Source: Bacillota bacterium (GTDB lineage Bacteria; Bacillota_E; Sulfobacillia; Sulfobacillales; Sulfobacillaceae). From it: a DNA stretch of 10,789 nt. The notes below the pieces were generated by a model. That model did no database searches. It had not been told where the DNA came from and saw only the letters and a list, made by a program, of their open reading frames with translations. The stretch lies in the NCBI GenBank assembly GCA_021802375.1, contig JAKAAL010000073.1, positions 1 to 10,789 on the forward strand, in the 5' to 3' direction. This document shows, piece by piece, positions 6,062 through 10,789 of the stretch (the first letter of the stretch is position 1; every line of letters begins with the position of its first letter). Position numbers and translations under genes: made by a program.

Positions 6062-7852
6062 TCATGAAGCCGAGTCCTGAAGGCCGCCCTGCTGCAGGAG
6101 ATACATTTTGTGATAGAGCCCCTTCTTGGACAACAATTCCTGATGAGTGCCCCGCTCGACCACCTCGCCATGATGAAGAACCAAAATCAAATCCGCGTCC
6201 TGAATCGTCGACAAGCGGTGTGCAATGGCAATGGTGGTGCGGCCGTGGCGCATTTTTTGCAGCACCGCCTGAATGGCATCTTCGGTTTCCGTATCAACGC
6301 TGGCCGTCGCCTCATCCAGCACCAAAATCACCGGATCATGCGCCATCGTGCGAGCGAATGAGATTAACTGGCGCTGCCCCGTGGAAAGCGTCGCCCCCCG
6401 CTCGCCAATCGGCGCATGATAGCCGCCCGGCAGCCGATCGATAAACTGATCCGCCTGGACAAACTCCGCCGCCTGACGCACGCTGTCGTCAGAAATGTGC
6501 TGATCGCCCAGACGAATGTTTGAGGTCACGTCCCCGACAAAGAGAAACGGATCTTGAAGCACGAGCCCCATCTTGGAGCGCAGTTCGTCATCGGAATATT
6601 GCCTCAAATCGACTCCGTCGATGGTAATGCGCCCCTTCACCACAGGGTAAAAGCGCATCAAAAGGTTGATTGTGGAACTCTTGCCGCTGCCGGTATGGCC
6701 CACCAGCGCGACGGTTTGGCCGGGCTTGGCGGTAAAGCTGATGTGCTTCAGGACTTCTTCGGTCCCGTCATAGGAGAAAGAAACATCCTCAAACCGCACT
6801 TCCCCTCGAGTGATGACAGGCTCTCCCTCACCTTCGGCCATGGGTCGCCGGGAGGGATTGTCTAAAATTTGAAACACCCGGCTGGCCGACACCATGGCCT
6901 GTTGAAAGGAATTGAGGCGCTGCAGCATGTTGTTGATGGGCTCAAAAAAGCGGCTCAAGTAGCTGACAAAGGCGTACAGCACGCCAATGTTGACCGCGCG
7001 ACTGAATGACTCGCCGCCGAAATAGGCCAACACCAACATCAATGCGCCCAAATAAATGACCTCCGTCAACGGCCGCAGCAGAATCCCGTTGACTTGGGTG
7101 TTGCGGTATCGCACCTTGCGGTAGGACTCATTCAACTCACCAAACTCTTGCCGCAATCGAGGTTCCTGCCGCATGGCTTGAATGATGCTCATTCCCTGAA
7201 GCGACTCGTTCAGCTTGGCATTCAACAACGAAAGCCGTTGGCGCGCCGTATGGAACAAGGGACTACTCACCTTCTGATACATCCACATTACCGCCCCGAT
7301 AACCGGCACCAGCACGAGGCAATAGAGCGCGAGCCGGACATTCAGGGCAAACATCGCCACCATGACGCCCACCAGGATGGTGATGTTTTGCACAAACGTG
7401 GACAGCACCGTCATGAACATGTCCAAGATGGCTTCCGTGTCGTTGGTGATGCGGGAGACCAAGACCCCGACCGGCGTCTGGTCAAAGAAGGAGAGCGCCA
7501 GTTGCTGCACCTTGTCGAAGAGGTCAACGCGGAGACGTTGAATGATGTCCAGAGCCAACATTTGAAACAGCAGCAGCTGCACCACATTGAATGCAGCTGT
7601 CAACAGCACCAACAGGAGATAGGCCGCCCCCAAATCGATGAGCCGCTGTTCGGGAAAATGGCGCGGAATAAGATATCGGTCCAAGAAGACCTTAATCAGA
7701 ATGGGCTGCAGCACGTCGGTCGCCGTAGCCGCGCCGAGCAACAGCAACGCGAGCGCCAGCCTGAGCTTGTGGGGCATCATATAGCGCATCAGCCGCCAGA
7801 AGGTTCCTCGGCTAACCAGCGCGCCCTGGGACTCGAGAGATTCGATACTCAT
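6062..7852 (-). CDS. Heterodimeric ABC exporter half with the catalytic Walker B (YheH/BmrD-like)
   Basis: A 596-residue half-transporter with an N-terminal six-helix membrane domain (residues about 20-325) and a C-terminal ATPase domain (about 350-590), of the multidrug/lipid exporter class. ATPase motifs are the A-loop Tyr361, Walker A GHTGSGKS (385-392), Q-loop Gln433, signature LSTGQ (489-493), Walker B VILVLDE with catalytic Glu514, and switch His545. The signature has Thr in place of the first Gly of LSGGQ, while Walker B is intact. This is the pattern of the partner that supplies the working ATP-hydrolysis residues in a heterodimer. The ATG overlaps the upstream gene's stop by four bases (ATGA) and has AAGGAGGG eight bases upstream, so the two halves are translated together. 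Substrate is unknown. The gene ends at the bidirectional hairpin. Confidence 0.93.
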   Translation of the reverse strand: MSIESLESQGALVSRGTFWRLMRYMMPHKLRLALALLLLGAATATDVLQPILIKVFLDRYLIPRHFPEQRLIDLGAAYLLLVLLTAAFNVVQLLLFQMLALDIIQRLRVDLFDKVQQLALSFFDQTPVGVLVSRITNDTEAILDMFMTVLSTFVQNITILVGVMVAMFALNVRLALYCLVLVPVIGAVMWMYQKVSSPLFHTARQRLSLLNAKLNESLQGMSIIQAMRQEPRLRQEFGELNESYRKVRYRNTQVNGILLRPLTEVIYLGALMLVLAYFGGESFSRAVNIGVLYAFVSYLSRFFEPINNMLQRLNSFQQAMVSASRVFQILDNPSRRPMAEGEGEPVITRGEVRFEDVSFSYDGTEEVLKHISFTAKPGQTVALVGHTGSGKSSTINLLMRFYPVVKGRITIDGVDLRQYSDDELRSKMGLVLQDPFLFVGDVTSNIRLGDQHISDDSVRQAAEFVQADQFIDRLPGGYHAPIGERGATLSTGQRQLISFARTMAHDPVILVLDEATASVDTETEDAIQAVLQKMRHGRTTIAIAHRLSTIQDADLILVLHHGEVVERGTHQELLSKKGLYHKMYLLQQGGLQDSAS

Positions 7853-9606
7853 CCGACCTGCCCTCCTTGCTCCACCAATGCTTCTAATTGCTGACGCTGA
7901 TACATGTCGTAATACCGGTCACCCAGCGCGATAAGCTCGGCGTGCGTGCCGCGCTCCACAATCCGTCCATGCTCCAGCACAATGATTTGGTCGGCATGCT
8001 CGACCGCGCTCAGACGGTGCGTGGCAACAAGAGTGGTGCGGCGATCCCGGTTGTTTTTCAAGGCGGACAGGATGGCAGCTTCCGTCCGGGCGTCCACCGC
8101 CGACAATGTGTCGTCCAACAACAGGATTTCAGCGTCCGCCAACAAAGCCCGCGCAATGGAGATGCGCTGCTTTTGGCCCCCCGAGAGAGTGACGCCGCGC
8201 TCGCCCACCACCGTGTCGTAGCCATCGGGAAAACGGAGAATGTCGTCATGAATGCTGGCGATGCGGGCGACCTCTTCCACGGCGTCCATCGAGGCGTCGG
8301 GCTTCTGAAAGGCAATATTCTCGCGAATCGTCATCGAGAATAGGAAGTCATCCTGCGGCGCATACGCGAGCGCTTGCCGCAACGCGTGCAGGCGCATCTG
8401 ATAAATGGACGTGCCGCCAATGGTGATGTCGCCCTCATCAATATCAAATTCCCGCAGCAAGAGCCGCATCAGGGTGGTTTTGCCAGCCCCCGTACGTCCA
8501 ACAATCCCAAGCGTCGATCCGGTCGGCACCGTCAGCGCAATGCGCTCCAGCACATGCCGCTCGCTCTCTGGATACTGAAAGGCGGGAATCTGAAACTGAA
8601 TGTCGCCGGAAGGCACGCCCACGAGGGCATTGGGGGCATCCACCACCGTCGGTTGGATATTGAGCAAAGTTTGGATGCGATCGTACGATGCGCTGCCCCG
8701 TTCCACCACATTAAAGAGAAATCCGAAGGCCATCATCGGCCAGATGAGCTGGCCCAAATAGAGCGTAAAGGTGGTTAGGCTTCCCAAGTTCATGCGACCG
8801 TGCACCACAAACAGCGCGCCCACCGCCAAAGACAGGAAATAGGACACGCCAATGATGACGGAAATGGTCGGGTCGAAGAGCGAGTCAATTTTAGCGACCG
8901 CTACATTTTTGCTGACCACGTCCCGTGACAATTCGACAAAGTTCTGACGTTCCCACGCCTCTTGTCCGAACGCGCGGACCACCCGAACACCGGAAATGTA
9001 CTCCTGCACCCGATCATTGATGTCCGAAAAGGCCTCCTGCGCAACCATGAACCGATCATGCAGCATGCGTCCGTAGCGCGAGATCACGAACGCCATGATC
9101 GGCAGCGGCAACAAGGAGATGACGGTCAGTTTCCAACTGATGGAGAGGGCCATGGTCGCTATGAGCACCGCTCCGCTGACCACGGCATCCACCATCATGA
9201 ATACCCCGTCCCCGGCCGTCTCCTGGACCGCGTTCACATCGTTGGTGGCATGCGCCATCAAATCGCCGATCCGGTGATGGTGATAGAACTCAGGGGACAG
9301 TTGCGTAAAGTGGCGATACAAGCGATCCCGCAGTTCGGTGGCGAGGAGGATGGAGCCTCCGTACAGCCGGATCCGCCATAGATAGCGGAGCCCATAGGAA
9401 AGGAGAGCCACGGCCGCAATGAGCGCCAGCATCAGCACCAAGAACCCCACGGTCATGGCATGGCGCGTAAGGCGATTCACCACCATGCCCACCAATGCCG
9501 GTGGAACCAAGGAAATCAGGGATACGATGATCAGATAGAAAATTCCGGCGATGTATTGCCTTTGGTGGGCTTTGAAAAACCACATTAAATCTCGAAATAC
9601 CCGCAC
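7849..9606 (-). CDS. Heterodimeric ABC exporter half with degenerate Walker B (YheI/BmrC-like)
   Basis: The first gene of the exporter operon, fusing a six-helix membrane domain (about residues 15-310) to an ATPase domain (about 335-575). Numbered from the GTG start: A-loop Tyr345, Walker A GRTGAGKT (370-377), Q-loop Gln418, signature LSGGQ (474-478), Walker B ILLLDD (494-499), switch His530. The catalytic Glu after Walker B is Asp499, whereas the signature is canonical, the mirror image of its partner. I place the start at the GTG at 9606 because GAAAGGA lies eight bases upstream and the protein then opens VRVFRDLMWFFKAHQRQY, like Bacillus YheI, at 585 residues. The frame is open to an ATG at 9642 (597 residues), but that one has no ribosome binding site. 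The drug-efflux role of YheI/YheH is suggestive only; the cargo is unknown. Confidence 0.93.
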   Translation of the reverse strand: MRVFRDLMWFFKAHQRQYIAGIFYLIIVSLISLVPPALVGMVVNRLTRHAMTVGFLVLMLALIAAVALLSYGLRYLWRIRLYGGSILLATELRDRLYRHFTQLSPEFYHHHRIGDLMAHATNDVNAVQETAGDGVFMMVDAVVSGAVLIATMALSISWKLTVISLLPLPIMAFVISRYGRMLHDRFMVAQEAFSDINDRVQEYISGVRVVRAFGQEAWERQNFVELSRDVVSKNVAVAKIDSLFDPTISVIIGVSYFLSLAVGALFVVHGRMNLGSLTTFTLYLGQLIWPMMAFGFLFNVVERGSASYDRIQTLLNIQPTVVDAPNALVGVPSGDIQFQIPAFQYPESERHVLERIALTVPTGSTLGIVGRTGAGKTTLMRLLLREFDIDEGDITIGGTSIYQMRLHALRQALAYAPQDDFLFSMTIRENIAFQKPDASMDAVEEVARIASIHDDILRFPDGYDTVVGERGVTLSGGQKQRISIARALLADAEILLLDDTLSAVDARTEAAILSALKNNRDRRTTLVATHRLSAVEHADQIIVLEHGRIVERGTHAELIALGDRYYDMYQRQQLEALVEQGGQVG

Positions 9607-9657
9607 AATAACAATCCTTTCAATAATCTGAAACCGGCCCATATAAGAAGGCTTTTT

Positions 9658-9686
9658 ATTGTACTACACGAGAAGGGGTGATACAA
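9658..9686 (-). promoter_or_regulatory. Candidate promoter of the ABC exporter operon
   Basis: On the minus strand TTGTAT (9686-9681) is followed after 17 bases by TACAAT (9663-9658). Transcription would begin near 9651, giving a leader of about 45 bases to the GTG at 9606. A second, overlapping candidate is TTGTCA (9706-9701) with TATCAC (9683-9678), also 17 bases apart. Either fits, and I cannot decide between them. Confidence 0.45.
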
Positions 9687-9699
9687 CCTTTACATGACT

Positions 9700-9730
9700 T
9701 TGACAAGCTGCAACGAGGCACTCGCATAAC
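9700..9730 (+). promoter_or_regulatory. Candidate promoter of the APH-like gene
   Basis: A perfect -35 hexamer TTGACA (9700-9705) is followed by only weak -10 candidates: CGCATA at 17 bases or CATAAC (9725-9730) at 19 bases. It overlaps one of the divergent ABC promoter candidates, so the two transcripts may compete or share a regulator. A second TTGACA at 9759-9764 has no -10 at suitable distance. Confidence 0.35.
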
Positions 9731-9790
9731 GGCGCTTGCCCTGATAGGCTAGGAATCGTTGACATTCTCGGAAGAGGAGAGACCCCAGAG

Positions 9791-10717
9791 ATGCCGAAAG
9801 ACGTGTACTTACAGCCGCACGCTCCGGACCCGGTGCTAGATCCCGGATTGGTGCTGTCCTTAACGCGCCGCCATATTCCCCGTGCCGATGCCGTGACCCA
9901 AGTGGACGAATCCGGCGGCGAAGCCCGCGTCTACGTAATCGACGATGGCATCATCGTGAAAACCCAGCGCCCACACCGGTTGCGCCCACGAACCAGCTTG
10001 GCGAAGGAGGTCGCTTTTCTTCAAGCGCTTCAGCCAAGCGGGGCGTCCGTCCCAGAAGTTTTGGGGTACGGGAAGGATGAATCCGTCGAATATACGGTCA
10101 TGACACGCATCCCCGGCGTTGCGGTCGTCCATGCAAGTCTTGATGCGGAGGCCCGCCACAACATGCTGTTTGAACTAGGCCGAACCCTTCGCTCAATTCA
10201 TGGCATCCCGCAAGAACCCCTGCGCGCCACCGCCCTCTTCCCTGTGGAGGACACCCCCGAGGCTTTTTCCGCCCACGTGTCCGAAGCGCTCGAGGATGCG
10301 GTCGCCCATCTTCGCGAGGCGGAGGCGCCTTGGGACATTCCTCACCTTTCGCCGGAACAGATCGCTCAGCTGGCCGTTGACGCTCTGCCCCGGACAACGC
10401 TTCGAGCAGCCGTCCATTCCAATCCGGGACCCACACATACCTTTGTTGATCCCATTTCCGGTGCATATGAAGGCCTTATCGACTTTGGCGACGCCTTTAT
10501 CAGCCATCCTGCCTGGGATCTGCGCCGATGGAACCCGACCGAGCGTGAAGCACTACTGGCAGGATATCAAGCCGATGCGCCGCTCGACGCCGATTTCCTA
10601 CAAACCTACCGCATCATTGCCATTGCCATGAACCTCGTCATGCTGACCTCCCAGAAACCACTGGTTCGACAGGCTGCACAAGCCGACCTCGTCGAGAACC
10701 TCAGGGCCTTGCAGTAA
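9791..10717 (+). CDS. APH/choline-kinase-fold phosphotransferase-like protein, catalytic Asp replaced
   Basis: A 308-residue soluble protein with the protein-kinase-like fold of aminoglycoside phosphotransferases. The N-lobe has the ATP Lys (VKTQ, Lys57) and the alpha-C Glu candidate (AKEVAFLQAL, Glu73). VPEVLGYG (87-94) and YTVMTRIPG (101-109) form the hinge region, and LGRTLRSIHGIP (129-140) is a typical helix. The catalytic loop, normally HGD followed by a metal-binding Asn, reads VHSNPGPTHTFVD (208-220). The catalytic Asp is Asn211 and the downstream Asn position is His216. The metal-binding DFG (LIDFGDA, Asp231) and the HPAWDL segment that follows are intact. It may be a pseudokinase or use an altered mechanism. 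The ATG has AGGAGAG nine bases upstream, and the gene is monocistronic with its own terminator. The family call is firm; activity and substrate are unknown, and nothing supports antibiotic resistance in particular. Confidence 0.88.
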   Translation: MPKDVYLQPHAPDPVLDPGLVLSLTRRHIPRADAVTQVDESGGEARVYVIDDGIIVKTQRPHRLRPRTSLAKEVAFLQALQPSGASVPEVLGYGKDESVEYTVMTRIPGVAVVHASLDAEARHNMLFELGRTLRSIHGIPQEPLRATALFPVEDTPEAFSAHVSEALEDAVAHLREAEAPWDIPHLSPEQIAQLAVDALPRTTLRAAVHSNPGPTHTFVDPISGAYEGLIDFGDAFISHPAWDLRRWNPTEREALLAGYQADAPLDADFLQTYRIIAIAMNLVMLTSQKPLVRQAAQADLVENLRALQ

Positions 10718-10723
10718 ATCTCT

Positions 10724-10759
10724 GCTCTTCGACCGGCAACCCGGTCGAAGAGCCTTTTT
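10724..10759 (+). terminator. Intrinsic terminator of the APH-like gene
   Basis: A perfect 13-bp stem (GCTCTTCGACCGG with CCGGTCGAAGAGC) and a CAAC loop are followed by C and five T residues, seven bases after the stop codon. This is a textbook Rho-independent terminator. The last 30 bases of the window contain nothing else I can identify. Confidence 0.93.
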
Positions 10760-10789
10760 AGAACACCGGCACCTCACTTTGAGATCGGA

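Noticed and set aside
7094..7894. Plus-strand frame of 266 codons rich in His and Gln within the ABC operon
   Set aside because: The His/Gln-rich composition is the typical antisense shadow of a membrane ABC protein, and the opposite strand has every expected motif.

Overview
The window looks like ordinary chromosome from a moderately GC-rich Gram-positive-type bacterium, probably a Bacillota relative of the Sulfobacillus kind. That assignment is inference: strong GGAGG-type ribosome binding sites, GTG starts, sigma-A-like promoters, and a two-gene ABC exporter resembling Bacillus YheI/YheH. I see no rRNA, tRNA, CRISPR array, insertion sequence, integrase or phage gene. Coding density is high, and no gene-free stretch exceeds about 230 bases.

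Layout. Positions 1-4610 form a minus-strand block. In transcription order it holds a GNAT acetyltransferase, an aldo/keto reductase, a half-length ChrA-type transporter, an MFS transporter, an FxsA-like membrane protein, and the first 254 codons of a degenerate family-2-glycosyltransferase-like protein that runs off the left edge. GNAT and reductase are 7 bases apart, chrA and MFS share one base, and MFS and fxsA are 9 bases apart, so these pairs are very probably co-transcribed. A small His-rich protein of unknown function lies at 4695-5033, also minus.

A short plus-strand pair follows: panD (aspartate 1-decarboxylase, the beta-alanine supply for pantothenate and CoA) and an MTH1187-family thiamine-binding-type protein. 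A strong hairpin at 6037-6061 separates this pair from a converging operon.

That operon (7849-9606, then 6062-7852, minus strand) encodes the two halves of a heterodimeric ABC exporter. The halves overlap by 4 bases and carry complementary ATP-site defects. Divergent from it, and closed by a textbook intrinsic terminator, is an APH/choline-kinase-fold protein (9791-10717) whose catalytic aspartate is replaced by asparagine.

The main points of interest are residue-level oddities in familiar families: a possible APH pseudokinase, a PanD with His in place of Arg54, a glycosyltransferase-like protein lacking its metal motif, and a lone half-ChrA coupled to an MFS pump. I found no convincing multi-gene system of a new kind.
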